NCBI GenBank assembly: GCA_019055375.1
Contig: JAHQIW010004511.1
Span: 1-64,000 of the forward strand
Source of the DNA: Parelaphostrongylus tenuis
Taxonomy: Eukaryota > Nematoda > Chromadorea > Rhabditida > Metastrongylidae
Length of the DNA: 64,000 bases
Reading direction: 5' to 3'
Shown here: piece after piece, positions 1 to 12,385 of the stretch
Numbering within the stretch: position 1 is the stretch's first letter
How the letters are laid out: each line of letters begins with the position of its first letter
Notes under the pieces: model-generated
Database searches by the model: none
What the model was told of the DNA's origin: nothing
The model's input: the letters and a program-made list of their open reading frames with translations, nothing else
Program-made: the position numbers and the translations under genes

Positions 1-129
1 ATCACGCCTGACCTCGCATCATACCACACGTTAATTTTTTTCTGACTTGAGCTCGTCACATTCCTTTCTTGTGCAAAACCCTGTGCGGCTTGACACTGAA
101 CATAAACCTGGCCGTTGGTTCAACCCCGC

Positions 130-245
130 GATTTTGCCTCGCCAATCCTTCCATAACTCTAAGGTTGGCAAATTCGTACCAGACTTGTATGGAACGATAA
201 CAGCACTGATTTAACGCATCGGTATGCCACCGCAAGTCATGTAAC
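130..245 (+). repeat. SINE tail fragment
   Basis: The tail resembles the non-tRNA part of the SINE at 18633-18918 (cue: a cgtaccagacttgtatgga-like stretch, then ccaccgcaagtc). The duplicate in copy B is at 22600-22730. The tRNA-like head is missing. Confidence 0.5.
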
Positions 246-1269
246 AGGCTTTATATATATTCGGTCAATTGGAATGATTCGTAACGGAGTCGAATTCATG
301 ACGTGCCTTTCGAGGAATGATCAACGTCGAAAGCTTGGACCTAAATCACATAAATAAAAACTTGTATTGCGCAAAAAAGAATCAAATAAAGCTATTGTGA
401 GAATTAAGAAAAGCTTGAACCGATGAAAAATTGATGGGTCATTAGGATCAAGATCTTATCAATCTCATAGGATAAGTTTTCAAGATAGGACTTTCAGATT
501 AAATTATAAGTATAATCAGTTGTTTCGTTTGGTTCAGTAAGCAATTTTTTACCGTTCTCTCCGCAGAATTTTTTTCACTACAAAAAGCAATTTACTAAGC
601 CTTCTCTATAGAAACCCATGAACTCCAATACTACTGATGGCAAAGACTTGCAGTAATTCCTTGCAGTTTCAAAAGTAATCCTACATGTAGCATCATGTTT
701 TTCTGACTTTCCACTAGCTGACTCTCAGTTTTTAGAATGTTTCCTTAGAAGTCGTTTATTTTCACTTCCACCTTAGACTGCCATTCAGTCTTCAATCGTA
801 TGAACACTTGCAAAAATTGTTACTATGGGAAAGCCCTATGGCAAAGGCAGCAAGCGTTGCTACAATTCATTGTTGTCTGCGATTGGGTGCAATGATGTCC
901 TCTGATCAAGCAGAGCTATCTTTGTATCCTAGAAAATACCAAGCATAACCCTCATTCTGTATGTCCTCCTATTCCAAATAGTGATTGCAGGACAATGAGC
1001 CAAAGTGAATAGTCGAGAAGACTTAATTACCGTTTGACGACGAGCCGTATTTCTCAGATGAGCACAGTGATCAATTCCAATGACAGAAACAAAACGATTT
1101 TATCGTCAATTCACAAGAAATACGAAATTACAAACATATTATCGGTCCTCATGCAATGAAATTACAAAACATATATGTGAAAAATAATACCAATCAAATG
1201 AAACAAAAGTGCAGATATACGTAAGCAGACTGAGGAGATAACAACAGGTGAGGACACTAATGATAATGT

Positions 1270-1283
1270 GGGGGGGGGGGGGG
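1270..1283. repeat. Poly-G tract, 14 bp
   Basis: An uninterrupted run of 14 G. Copy B has a short ordinary sequence at the same place (about 23811-23820), so the run arose after the duplication or decayed in copy B. Confidence 0.95.
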
Positions 1284-2737
1284 ACGTGAACATGTAGATA
1301 GGTAGAAAATGCACTGATTTCAAACATACAAAATCATGTGGCAACGGAAGGCATAAATGGAATATCCTCACAAAAAGCTTGACCAAATCCGAACAAAATC
1401 GGTAGAGAAAAAACATAAATCCCTACGACGACTCTTTTTGATATAGATTAAAATGTTTCAATGGGGGTGTTAGTAATAACTCACCAACTCGATGCAAACG
1501 ATGACGTCCCATTTCAACACGAATTGTTCGTCGACAGGTATCCATTAATGGTCGTGGAGAAGCTGAAAATTACCGCAATCACACCACAGTTAATTAACCA
1601 TTAGCACTATGCAATTACAAAAGTCGTGCAAAAGCGTCATTTGTTTTGCTATAAACACCAGGACCATTCGTACTACATTGAAGTTGTACCTAGGTTACCC
1701 TTTGAGGACGGCGTTGTACACTACACAATGCACGCGTATCTAGAAGCCTCATTTGCTGGACAAAACATTTTCACTGGACTTTTCACATCCACTTATAGCT
1801 TGAGAAACCGCGATATTGATACTGCACTTGGTTTGTGGAAAGGCCCCACGATAATAACTTGTGAGAGGTCAAGAAATTACAATCTTTACTATTACAGCAA
1901 AATTCACTCACCTCATTCAATCCACGACGATAAAACTTTCAACACGGTGGTGCATACTCATGGAAATAATGGGGTACGGCCATTGCTCGCCCCGATCTGC
2001 ACATACGCATTATATATGTATATATATGTATATACTGCACATACTTCGTCGTTATTGATAAGACACACAGCAACCACCATACCAGTCAAGTTGATGGTTA
2101 TACAGTTTCAATCATCGAAATCAGTCGGCCAAAGGTACTTGTACTCGATGAGGGGCATCGTTTTAACTGAGGGATGGTAACGCACGCGAGATGGTGGTGG
2201 TAGTAAAAAGCTAGCAGGTGATGATGGATCAAATGGTATCCCTAGTTCGTTGATTTCATCAGATTGCTTGACAGATATACTACCAGTCTGCCCATCAGGT
2301 GAAAAAATCGTCTATGGTGAAAGGAAATTACGAAGAATTGGTGAGAACGGTAATGGCTCAAATTTTGGTCGCTCACGCTCGATTCCGCCTAGGTATTTTA
2401 TTGTCACTTCACAATGTCCCCAAGCAGCAGACACTATCGGATACAACGTTCGTCCTTGAAGATTCTGGAACACAACACCCACATAGTGCTCATCGGTGGC
2501 AATCGCCATGTAACCGTCGTCCATGTCTAGAATACAGTAGAACTGTAATAAGTTTGATCGAATACGAGAACTACGCAGTGGTTTAGTGATATAAGAAAAA
2601 AGCCTTCATAGGTGACCTGAATCCAAGTACCTTTTTGCCATTTTTCCAGGCTATTAAGAAGCTCAAAATATTACTCCATTCAAACCTCGGCGAGATAAAT
2701 CAATATTTCTCCACGTGAGTGATTGACGCAGCTAACC

Positions 2738-3420
2738 GATCTTATTCGCTGGAGGAGAACTCTTCACAAGAATCTAAGTAACCTATCAAAAGCTGAGACT
2801 TGAAGCTACAGCCCCACGTCATCGCTCTTGAATCACCCCCAATAGAACGCTGTAACATTTAAGATAAAATCATGTTCCATGACACCACGAATGTTCTCTT
2901 GTCCTGCTTATATTTCGTTGGACAAAACTCCTTTCTCAGAGTGGTAGTACGCAAACTCTAGCACAAGCTTCAAAGAACTCAAAAATGTGTTTGTGGAAAG
3001 CTCTTTCAATCTCTTGAACTCCTCTGGTCTTTGATTCATGCTTGAAGCATTGCTGGAGAGAACGCTTTTTTTACAATATTAGTAATCATCTGATAGCGTA
3101 CTGTTTCTTTTCTACCGATTTGCCGATTTTCTGGAGAAGTGGTTTAACACGAAAGAGAAGATCCACTTTTACATTTTTGGCATGTTCGTTTACAAACCAT
3201 TCGACAAGGCGGAGCGAGGTGGGGCGGTCGATATTTTGTTATTCAATCGGGAATTTTTCCTTCTTGAAGAAACTCCGGATGAAACGAGTGCTTAAGATAC
3301 TACAAAAGTCTCTCTACACATTGAAATGCTTTTTGGCTTCCAGCAAATTATACGCGTGAAAAAAATGAAGGAGAAAGGAGTGTGTGAAGCATAATTAGAC
3401 TAAGTGCTACAACATTATAA
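2738..3420 (+). mobile_element. Inverted-repeat DNA element, one end lost
   Basis: It matches the left two thirds of the element at 34133-35063 in the same orientation. The right terminal repeat is missing and a SINE (3446-3560) follows. It lies where exon 5 of the SPSB-like pseudogene would be, so its insertion or a linked deletion probably removed that exon. Confidence 0.65.
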
Positions 3421-3445
3421 AACGTATGATTCTAGAATAAACTCA

Positions 3446-3560
3446 ATAATGTAGAGTGGTGTGCAAAAACACTTGCGTCAATCGGGATTCGAACCCAGAT
3501 CTCACTCTTTCCGAGAGCGCGTGCTGAACTAATGCACTACCGACGCTCGTCTTTCACATA
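3446..3560 (-). mobile_element. tRNA-like SINE (family 2)
   Basis: The minus strand holds a tRNA-like head: an A-box-like stretch near 3540 and a good B box (ggttcgaatcc, 3484-3494). The unit ends with the family signature agtggtgtgcaaaa near 3456-3470. A fuller copy is at 21246-21589. Confidence 0.65.
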
Positions 3561-4629
3561 GCTATTTCTGATGACTTCTCCAAGTGAGCCATTTTGGGTC
3601 ATTCAACTTTATTCACTGGATTCGTTGTAGAACAAGAAATGCTATTTTTTCTTTGTTTCTCCTTCACTTCGAAAGAAAAAGGATACGATGTAAAAGGTTG
3701 AAATATTTCCCGTAAGGGATGACTATGCCACGATAATTGAGCTAGGGGTATCTCGATAATCCACACCAGTGGTAAGTATGACTGTCTCAGCTACTCTAGC
3801 CAAGTATGGTTTTTAAGGCGCAAGAAGTGATTAGCCAGTCTGATTGGGACAGTCAGAAATGCAATTTATTGCATAGCAAAACAGCGGAAAACGCTGGTGT
3901 CTGACCCTAGCTTAGAACTCAAATTGCTCCACCTTGAAGATAAAACTGCTACGATTTGTACTGCTATTTGTAATGATTTAACATTCACATCATCAACTAC
4001 TTCTACTACTGATACAACTATTGACCTCGCGTCGGTCAAAAGAGATAAGTCCTTGATAATCAAGTAATCAAAATAGTTGTTATGTATCAGCTCCAAGATT
4101 TGTTCGTATTCGACACCGTCTTTCAATATATCAGTTCGATAACAAACCTCTGACTCAAATCCCATCAATAGCTTTCGGTATTCGTTCCTATTAATGACGT
4201 ATGACCCGTCGTTTGAAGTGCAGCAGCCTTCGTTGCCACACCAACTACTGGATATGTTCCTCGTTGCCGTTGTGGCCATTCCATTTGACAAACGTGAAAG
4301 CCCTTTGTGTGTCCCATCTGAAATTTGAAAAAATTGGGAAGACTTTTATGAAAAAAGCAAAAGGAAGGTAATAAAAGAGAACCTTCGAAAATTTTTGTCA
4401 TATGAGGTTGGGAAGGAAGTTGTGGGGCACTTGTAAGAATTCGGAAATTGTATTTATATGTATACATATATATATTATATATGTATGTATATATATAAGA
4501 ATTTCAAACAAGAACAATAAGAACTATTCTACAATAAATAAAGATCATCGTTTTCTACGACATTCTGCCATCGGTCCTTCAAGTCTCGGGATCTGAATGA
4601 ACTATCATTTCTTCCGCTTCAAATCAAAA

Positions 4630-5400
4630 AACTTTTGACATGCTTTTTCAACTTCATCGAGCTATTCAAATTCGGACGCTCTGAACGAGGTTTGTCCTCG
4701 GGGTTAAGATCTCCGGCATTAAGAAGCGTTGGAATCGACGTTCAGCAGCAGATTCGCTTATTATGCCTTCCCGTAGACTTTGATGATTGCATCGATTGCA
4801 GCTTGTTGTGGAAGACAGTTTCTTCAATAATGACGCAATAAATCATGAACTTCAATTGTATCGTAGGACATGGAGGAGGCTTTCAACAAAGTGAAAAAGA
4901 AGGACGAATAATATCTAGGCCCTCAAGAGTATCCCATATAAGAAACTGTATGCTTATAAAGTGCTCCAAAACATTCTTTCCAACCGTAAAACTTCCATTT
5001 ACCTTTTGTCTAGCACACAATAAGAGGAAAAAGCAAATAAATAAAACAAAATCATTACTGTAAATACTTCCTACTATCCTTCGCCACTAAAGGGATATTC
5101 GAGTATATATATGCCATAAATTTCCCATAAGAATCAGAGTTTTTCACAGAACTCACACTCTTTGCCCTAAAATGACAATGAAAACATAGCCTTTTTCGTT
5201 ACATATAAATGCACCGAAATCCTAAAGGAAAAAGACAGAAATTTTGCAAACTGAAAGTCGTGCGTAAAATCAACTAGCGTCCCTCATGTGATTCCTTTAA
5301 GTTAGTGGACTACTTATTTTCACATCTTTCACGGACATAAAACGACAACAAATACAACTATTAGAAAGCGTAAGAATAAGACTAAGTCAATAAAAAAAAA
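4630..5400. other. Intron-equivalent sequence of the copy A pseudogene
   Basis: This corresponds to part of intron 3 in copy B. It holds no supported gene. At about 5085-5110 it gives the empty-site version of the hammerhead element found at 27905-28232. Confidence 0.6.
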
Positions 5401-5599
5401 CCGATAGTGGAATCGCTTTTGTTTTCGACACAGATCAGCAGCACTGTCAGTGCCTATCACATCGTGGTCTGCTCCATTCCTAGAATGGATAGACCAACCC
5501 CCCTTACGGTATTACACAAATGTACGAAGACAGCGCAGCTGTAAGCTCTCACAGCTGCAGTAGCTTAGTGGCCCATGCATGATGATAAAAGAAAACATG

Positions 5600-5690
5600 A
5601 ATGCAGGACATAGAGAAGCGTAGTGGTTAATGAACAGTGTCGGAAGGCAAGATGTTAGGCGATACCCTGTTTCGATCCCCTATCTCAACA
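5600..5690 (+). repeat. Possible tRNA-like SINE head
   Basis: A gcgtagtggtta A-box-like stretch is followed about 45 bp later by gtttcgatccc, which resembles a B box. No cloverleaf with a normal anticodon arm can be drawn, so it is not called a tRNA gene. Similar heads occur at 54288-54365 (+) and 53570-53660 (-). Confidence 0.4.
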
Positions 5691-6824
5691 TTCTCTTGCT
5701 TCCATTATCTGAGTGAACGACTGGGAACGTCTCAACTCTAATACCTTCGAGTTTGTGAAAAAGTTGCCTAGATCAGCACATTAGGACTACATAAAAAAGA
5801 CAAAATCCCTAATCAGCAGGAGAAAAATATTTGTTCTACTAAAGTACTACAGAAGGCAAAGCGCAATGAATGAAAAAGAATGCTAGTCATTTCTAACAAA
5901 AAAGTAAAGTCGAAGAAGGCAGAAATAGTTTACTTCTAATAGGAAAGCTACAACTATAGGATATATGCAATTGAAAAGCAAGAATTAAAACAAAGAACAC
6001 AGAAGAAAGAAGCTATTAATAGGGTAAGTAAACTTGTACGTTGCTCTAGGTGAAGTGCCTAAGTCAATCATATCTCTTTGGCTCTTACTTTAATAGACAC
6101 ATCTCGTTGTAAGCTGGATCATGATGACCTAATGATGGGATGCGATATAACTTCTAAGAGCAAATACGCTGAAGTCAATGCATAAGGTCACGAGTGTGCG
6201 CATGGGGTCTAAAAACCTCATAGATACTGTCAATGAAAAATATACAAGTAAAAACGAAACAACTAATGCCAACATGGAGATTCTGAGGAGAGGATAATCA
6301 CAAAAAATGCATCACATAGCTCAAGAGCCCTATTTGTTCAAACGATAGTGAACTCAAATAAGTGCCATTGTGTCGAAATGTACACAGTCCATGAAAGTTT
6401 ATCGCATAAATTCAAATCCATTCATGACTACTTGGTGAAGATCTAGGTAAAGTCATAACAGAAGTAACTAACCTTTCCACGCATACCATCAATACTCTGT
6501 TCCACCGGATTTCTGTGAAATGTGAGACAATCGTCGTCTCTAACAAAAATATTCGACGTACTGAAATATCCACTTACGAGAACGTCACTATAATGTTTTA
6601 ATTCAGAGTTCGTTACTGTAACTAATTAATATCGACCGATCATTTGGATTCCACGCGTGTAATTCTTGTGTATGTCGATCGATGAGGAGTTGTTTTCCGA
6701 GAATGTACTCGAACTTCGACGGTCGTAGCATATCATCCAAAGCACAAGGCCAAAAGTCACCAAATCATTGGATTGACCACAGTTTCATTTGCACTATTGT
6801 TTAAATCATTCTATTCTATGGAGT

Positions 6825-7385
6825 CTCTTTATAAGTTTTGGTACTAGAGCAATAAACACTGAATTTGCAAGCCAGAAGTAATTAAAATTGCACGATTTTG
6901 GTATCGTTCAATTGCGCATTTTCTCGCAAACATTCTGGTACACGATTTCCCTATACTTGTTTCAAGATGAAGCTGTCTTGGGAATAAATTCGCTTGCTAG
7001 TCATGCACGAATGGCACGTAGAGGATAATCCTAGTGAAGCGGCGCGCGATTATTGATGGAGCAGGAGGTCATGATACGGCTGCAAAAATAACGGCTAAGA
7101 AGTGAAATGCGAAATTTGAAGCTGGAGAGAACAGTCTGTGGGATCAGTCGAGGTCAAGCCGTTCACAAGAAGTTCCATTAATTTTGCACACCACTTTACT
7201 AGCATGTTCCCTACACGCTATTCCTGTAGGGGTAGCAAGCAAATTTCTTGCGAAGACAGCTCCATCTTGAAGCAAGTAAGGCAAGTTGTATATCAAAATG
7301 TTCGCAAGAGAATGGGCAATTGAACGGCACCAAAACCGAGCAAATTTAGGCACTTCTGGTTAAAAAAACTTGGCGCTCATTGCTC
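6825..7385. repeat. Inverted repeat with long arms (MITE-like)
   Basis: Arms of about 180 bp at 6825-7010 and 7195-7385 are inverted copies (shared cues: agagcaataaacac near one edge, caaaatgttcgc inside). Arms of the same family lie at 29460-29650 and 30828-31000, where they are about 1.2 kb apart, and at 10920-11180, where they almost touch. This looks like a DNA transposon family with variable interior. Confidence 0.6.
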
Positions 7386-7399
7386 TGGTGCAAAAACTT

Positions 7400-8120
7400 A
7401 TAGAACGACCTAATATTTCAAATTGGGTTATTGTCAAAAGGCGCATTATGTTGAAGAATGCTCTAGTAGCTCAAGCCAAACATTGGATACTGCCATAGAG
7501 CCATCGCACACCACCTAACTGAAATGAGCTGCAGCGAAATGGTGCCCCGATGGACATCTGCAAAAGTCTTCAGCTGCGACGCACAAGCACGACTTTCTCA
7601 TTCGATCACATTGGAGATGATTTCTGGGTCTGCTGCGAGAATAACATGCGCCAAGAACACTGAGTGCCTTGCGGCGAAGACTCATGATCTCAATCAAAGC
7701 TCAAGTTCCATACTCGCAAGACTGTGCTCTTGTTTATGGGAATGACAAAGCATGCTGTTTTGGGGACTGCTTGACAACAAGCACATTGAATGTCAACATC
7801 TAAGGGGAACAACTAAGGGAAGTTAGTCGCGTGGGAGAAAAGTGTCCAAAACGACTTTGTGTCGCCCTTCCATAGGACAGATTTGAACTCACATTGGAAT
7901 GCCGACACGCCATACCGTAGAGAAACTTGGCTAGACCACGGTACCAAATCGACCGCGTAGCCCTAATATTGCTCCACTGGACTAAAACCTCTTGCGCACA
8001 CTGAAGCAAATTCTGAGGGCCAAAACTCTAAGGACTACAATCAGCACTTCAGCGACGTCACTGATTATTTGATCGCCAGCCCCATTCTTTCTGCGAGGAA
8101 GGCATCCAATCCTTGCCCAG
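7400..8120 (+). pseudogene. Mariner-like transposase remnant (copy A)
   Basis: A broken plus-strand transposase, matching the better copy at 31020-31790. Recognisable pieces are the region before the catalytic domain (7480-7580) and, around 7860-8040, a decayed version of the segment that in copy B reads RPHIGKST and later [10 protein letters not shown]. Several stops and frameshifts are present. Being shared by both duplicated segments, the insertion is older than the duplication. Confidence 0.6.
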
Positions 8121-8769
8121 CAAATGGTTGCATATCACTGATTATGACAGTGAGATGATGTTGTTTGATTTCTCTTTTTTTTTAATAAATAACGACTGGT
8201 TTAACAAAAGTGTCGAAATGTGGAGAAAATTATGGGACAATTCGGTACCATGCCATGCTGAAAGTAGCAGGTGTATAACATCCGAAGAGAAGTCGAAGTT
8301 GCGCGTAGAGATCACAGAGGACACAGGAATGAGCTTTTGTCGTTGATCATTGTCTTTTCAGATCCACTGCATCGTAGAGGTCATTGATTTCATATTTGCT
8401 CCAAACAGTGACATACGGTAGTCCATCAACGTATCCAATCCAGTGCTGCTATTTTCCCAAACAAGTCTGAAAGCACTGACGATATCAGAGGGGAAGAAAG
8501 GCTGAATTCACGCAGGCACTCTAGTAAATTAATTTCGTGACAGTTGGTATGGTAGTCGCTTATCACGTGTGCATTAGAGATATTATGGTCTTTCAATTTT
8601 CAGATCAGAAAACGTGAGCTGGCATAGGTCGCATTACAATGACTTTTAGAATACCACATCTTCAGTGTTCCGATTCAAAAGACTTTCGAGTACACAAAAA
8701 TATATTCTTTGATTATTCTATCCGCCTACAAGAATTATATCCAAAGTCATCTTCGGTAGTATCCTGTCG

Positions 8770-9660
8770 CAGCGAAGTTGTTGATCGGCTACCGATTGGT
8801 TTGATGGTGATATACGCGTCCCAGCCTCAAAGTTGGGCAATCAGACCTTTTTATACACGGCAATATTATTAGCACGATAAACAATAACAACATTAACGGC
8901 AAGACGGTAATATATGACATAAGCGAACAATAGCTGCGGGAAACTGTGATCAAGATAAAGTGGTGCTTCAGTGGGTTTATGTGTTTGAGAATAATAAGAA
9001 TACTGTGAAGAGCGATGTGAGAAGCTTCTGCGAAGAGTGATTGTGAGAGAGAGTGTGAAAGTCAGAGATGTCAGAGAGCAGCGTGCTAGATATGGAAGTG
9101 CGCTATGGGCGAGGAATTTGCACTACGACGATTACACAATAAATCCACTCAGCAGTCAGACAGTACAGTTGGATGAACCAAGACTACGATGAAGAACAAT
9201 GCGTTCCTCCATCCTATCACTCTTGCAAAGAACAATGGTGCATTCCATACAATGCACGTGAGATATGTGACCGAGAGAACAAGGCGATGAGCCATGAGTG
9301 AGGGACATGTACGGTGTTGATGACACAGTGAATCAATCCAGCAATCACACAGTCGACCTAGTAGTTACACAATAAACACGCGGCCAACGGTTGGAGGATC
9401 CAGAGACTATGATCAAGAATCACTGTTCAGCGAGAACAATCGATAGATCAGAAGTCCGACATGCAAAACAACAACAAGAATGATGACAAGACGACGGAGA
9501 CGGACTGACCGCTCTCCGCCGCAGCACGCTGGTGAATGCCGGTCGGCCTGCTGATCGACGCCATTAGCCACGGGCCTGCTGTGGCGGCGGGGCTTCCGTA
9601 TTCGGACGGCCTATCGATTGATTAAACCGAATAATTGACTCGACATTGTCGAAAATACCG
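8770..9660. repeat. Unclassified repeat block shared with 29830-30680
   Basis: About 0.9 kb with clear similarity to 29830-30680, but placed after the mariner remnant here and before it in copy B. It contains many gtgtgag/cagagatg-type short repeats and no supported coding region. The changed position is evidence of rearrangement since the duplication. Confidence 0.6.
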
Positions 9661-10504
9661 TCGGAAGAGGCCACTTGACATGTTTTTTCAAATTCTATAA
9701 AATCACAAGAATTCTTTATTTACCGCTTTTATAGCAGTATGTGCTGTTATAATCACATTGCCAAGGATGCTGAGTGACATCCAGAGTTCTAAACTTCAGG
9801 CAGAAGTTGAACACGTATTTCACTTTGCAAGAGGCGTGTACTACTACTACACCATCGGGGCTATTCCTCTGCTATTACTCCCTCTGTAATGTAAATGCGA
9901 AAGATGCGAAGCAGCGGCTCGATGGGCTAAAGATGACACGTGTCTTCGGTGTGGGTGGAACGGTGATTCAACGTCCGCCTCCGTTTCAGAGTTTTGCATA
10001 CCACTTAAATGTTCTTGGATCTCCAAGATTAATTGGCTATAGTACTCTTCAGTCCTAGTGTGGTTCACTGATCTGAAATCTGTGTATTATTCGTGCACAG
10101 CGCAGTGGCTGATAATACCCCGTAATACTTTCCAAATCGGTCGCTAATTTCAACTCGCGCTTAGGACTCGCTATGTGCGCCGTCCCTTGTGGGTCGGTTA
10201 AGGCACCAACCTTGTCCGATTTCACAGCATCACACACTTCTTGCATCGGTACGCCTATTATATAAGTCAAAAAGACATCCTGGTACCTTCACGAAGTCAC
10301 AAGTCGAAACTATCGCATTGCGTACTGCTTGGTGACTAGTCAAAGCCAAGAATTTCATTTGTACTTTGAACTGAGATAAAGAAAATATATCTAACTGCTG
10401 CGTGGTAAATGTGATGACGACAATGTTCTTTGCTGTCCGCCACGGTAATGCAGTTCCTTTTTCTCCATCACTCACTTTACTTGACCCATATCATGTTTTT
10501 TCTA

Positions 10505-10740
10505 ATTTCCTACTGTGCCGCTCCCAGTACGCCTAGTATTCAATTCGTCTCCTAATTTGCTAAGAACTTTGTTTTCTTCACTTACGTCGTAGACCACTTG
10601 TCGAGCACGTCCCCTTGCAATCTCGTGGATAGGCAAACCGGTGCGTCTCGTAAGACCTTCGAAATTGATTGCAGGAGAGTGATAGGGGAGCGGTGGTATC
10701 CCGCGTCGAAGATCATTAGCCACTGTGCCACAGCCTTACC
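10505..10740. repeat. Dispersed repeat, partly shared with 12415-12560 and 41885-42120
   Basis: Shares a segment (cccagtacgcctagtattc and following) with 12445-12480 and 41915-41940. A second segment, ccttgcaatctcgtggata (10612-10630), recurs at 42734-42755 and inverted near 55075-55100. It may be a composite SINE; it begins just past the right edge of duplication copy A. Confidence 0.5.
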
Positions 10741-10869
10741 TCTACCTCCTCCTCTCTCCTCTCCTCTGATTTCCTCTCCTCCCCCTTATCAACAGTTGAT
10801 TTCAGAACTCTCACATAACTGTACCCTTCAAAGACAAAGTATGCTTTGATAGCTGAGATTTAGTCGAAT

Positions 10870-10930
10870 TCGACCTTCTAGGCTCTGAAGAAGGCGAAGC
10901 TGCTTAAACGCCAGGTGTTCGAGCACGTTT
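10870..10930 (+). repeat. Penelope-like terminal motif, decayed
   Basis: The stretch ctctgaagaaggcgaagctg (10882-10901) and the following 30 bp resemble the 3' end of the Penelope-like element at 13185-13884 (minus strand). A hammerhead-like core (ctgaaga, then a stem and an aaac) is suggested but not complete. Confidence 0.4.
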
Positions 10931-11180
10931 CATAAGTTTTTGCACTGGAGCAATAAACACCAAATATATGAATCAAAAATAATTGAAAGTTCATGATTCT
11001 AGCATCGCTCAGTTGCGCACTCCTGCGAACATCTTGGTATATGACTTGCCTTAACTTTCCCTAAGGTGGAGATGTCATGGGTACAAACTCGTGTTTGAGT
11101 AGCAAGCGAATTTGTTCCCAAGACAGCCTCATCTTAGAGCAAGTATAGACAAGTTTCATAAGAAAATGTTCGCGAGAAAA
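10920..11180. repeat. Inverted-repeat MITE-like copy
   Basis: Two inverted arms of the family at 6825-7385 lie almost adjacent (about 10930-11075 and 11080-11180). No coding content. Confidence 0.55.
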
Positions 11181-11250
11181 TGTCTAATAACTAGTCAGTA
11201 CTGTGCTACGTATTCCTACTGTAAAAACAATCAGGGCAAAGAGCACGACT

Positions 11251-11461
11251 TTAACGACTTGTAGGACTGGCAGAAAGTGTCAGAAATACAGAACAAGATA
11301 GAAACCGCCTCATCTGCTCTAATAGCTTCTCCAACATGTTCTCATACATATCTTTCATCGACTGCTCTTTATTGGAGTTTGGTTTGGGCCTGCGTAGCGT
11401 TGCGGTAATATTTCTCAGTCCAGCGGCACGCATCTGAACCCGTTTTTCAGCATCGCTTGCC
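11251..11461 (-). CDS. Candidate terminal exon, unrecognised protein
   Basis: A minus-strand reading frame of 69 codons plus stop follows a textbook nematode acceptor (atttcag, then 11461). The first part is charged and helix-prone, with a K/E-rich stretch such as NKEQSMKDMYENMLEKLLEQ, as expected for a coiled region. The last 15 residues look less coding-like, so a donor may lie before them. No family was recognised and no partner exon with matching phase was found upstream (11461-12000). Confidence 0.3.
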
Positions 11462-12302
11462 CTGAAATTCGGGAAAGTCTACTTTTTAATCTATCTATCT
11501 TTTTTTTCGACAATAGCATAATCCTTAAAAACCATACAATTAAAATTATGGTTGTGTAACCTCCTTTCCCTTACAAAACGTGAAGGCCATACAGTCTCCC
11601 GATAGACTGAAAAGAAATTCTACCTTAAATCCTATCGGAACTGGAAAGCTAAGTAGAATATGATAGTAATTTGAAAACTTTTCTCTTGCCCCAATAGTTC
11701 AGGAGGCAATCCTCTGATTATATACGATAGGTAGGATTCAGACCTTCATGCAAATTTTATTGTGGCTATATGAGGTAATCGATTTTTAATTGAAAATTTC
11801 TTTAGCGTCTTGCACATCTATATGGTTTCCAAAACAGAACTGAAAATCCTAACCCTTGTGGGACCGTGGACCCACTTACTCTCTACTCTAAGGCTCAACA
11901 TGGCAGCGCTGGACAATTTGCTCAACTTCCTCTGCCTCGCTGATCTCCTCGGCAATGTGGGTACACAGTGAATAATTATCGCACAATTCCAATTGTATTA
12001 TTGTTGCCATTTTAATATAACTTAAACAAATATAATGCTTTTAAGTAGGAACAAAACAACAATAATACGACTGAAATAGAACAATAATACAATGCATTCC
12101 CACGCTGGATGTGAGATGCAGAAGTGGTGGGTGCACTGTACTGAAAGGATAGATGAAATCATTTGTCTGGATAAACGAAAGTAAAGTGGAGTAGAATGCT
12201 AACTTTGCAAACCAATTTTTCTTTGAACATCTTATCTTTGAAAGTTCTTTCCAAAGTGATTTAGAATCAATCGGAAATCTTTTTTTTTTTTTGACCGTTT
12301 GG

Positions 12303-12385
12303 TGCGCTGGTATGATCTTGTAGTATACCCAATAATGTGGAGTGCCATGCAAAAACGTTTTTGCACAGAACTCCACATTATTGGA
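12303..12385. repeat. Short foldback of SINE family 2 ends
   Basis: A near-perfect hairpin: ccaataatgtggagtgccat (12329-12348) returns inverted at 12365-12384. The flank gcgctggtatgatcttgtag matches the tail of SINE family 2 (21543-21585). The tRNA-like middle is gone. Confidence 0.7.

Larger units (their letters stand above)
80..10455. repeat. Segmental duplication, copy A
   Basis: This segment matches 22560-33185 in the same orientation, at roughly 22.4-22.9 kb distance (for example 2542 pairs with 25772, 4317 with 27198, 6749 with 29392, 10396 with 33127). The right end of the match is sharp: it stops near 10455 inside the sequence equivalent to exon 1 of the SPSB-like gene. The left end is near or before the window start. 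The order is not perfectly kept: the block at 8770-9660 corresponds to 29830-30680 of copy B, which lies on the other side of a mariner remnant there. Confidence 0.9.
2108..10455 (-). pseudogene. SPSB-like SPRY gene, disrupted duplicate (copy A)
   Basis: This is the minus-strand duplicate of the intact gene at 25338-33303. Remnants in gene order are: part of exon 1 (10396-10455), exon 2 (6637-6749), exon 3 (6473-6560), exon 4 (4155-4317) and exon 6 (2108-2542). Exon lengths of 113, 88, 163 and 435 nt equal those of copy B, so no frameshift occurred in these exons. Five lesions are visible. Exon 1 is cut at the duplication edge, so start codon and promoter are absent. The acceptor of exon 2 reads GG instead of AG (6750-6751). 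A Gly codon of exon 4 is TGA (4165-4167). Exon 5 is missing; a transposon end and a SINE occupy its place. A Trp codon of exon 6 is TAG (2312-2314), removing 67 residues. The mutated exon 3 also carries several replacements at sites conserved in copy B. A functional truncated product is very unlikely. Confidence 0.9.

Noticed and set aside
1626..2180. A 184-codon plus-strand open frame, the longest in the window
   Set aside because: It partly overlaps exon 6 of the pseudogene in antisense; the copy B counterpart is not kept open, and no domain is seen.
3866..4291. A 141-codon minus-strand frame beside exon 4 of the pseudogene
   Set aside because: It reads the SPRY exon in a wrong frame and then intron sequence.
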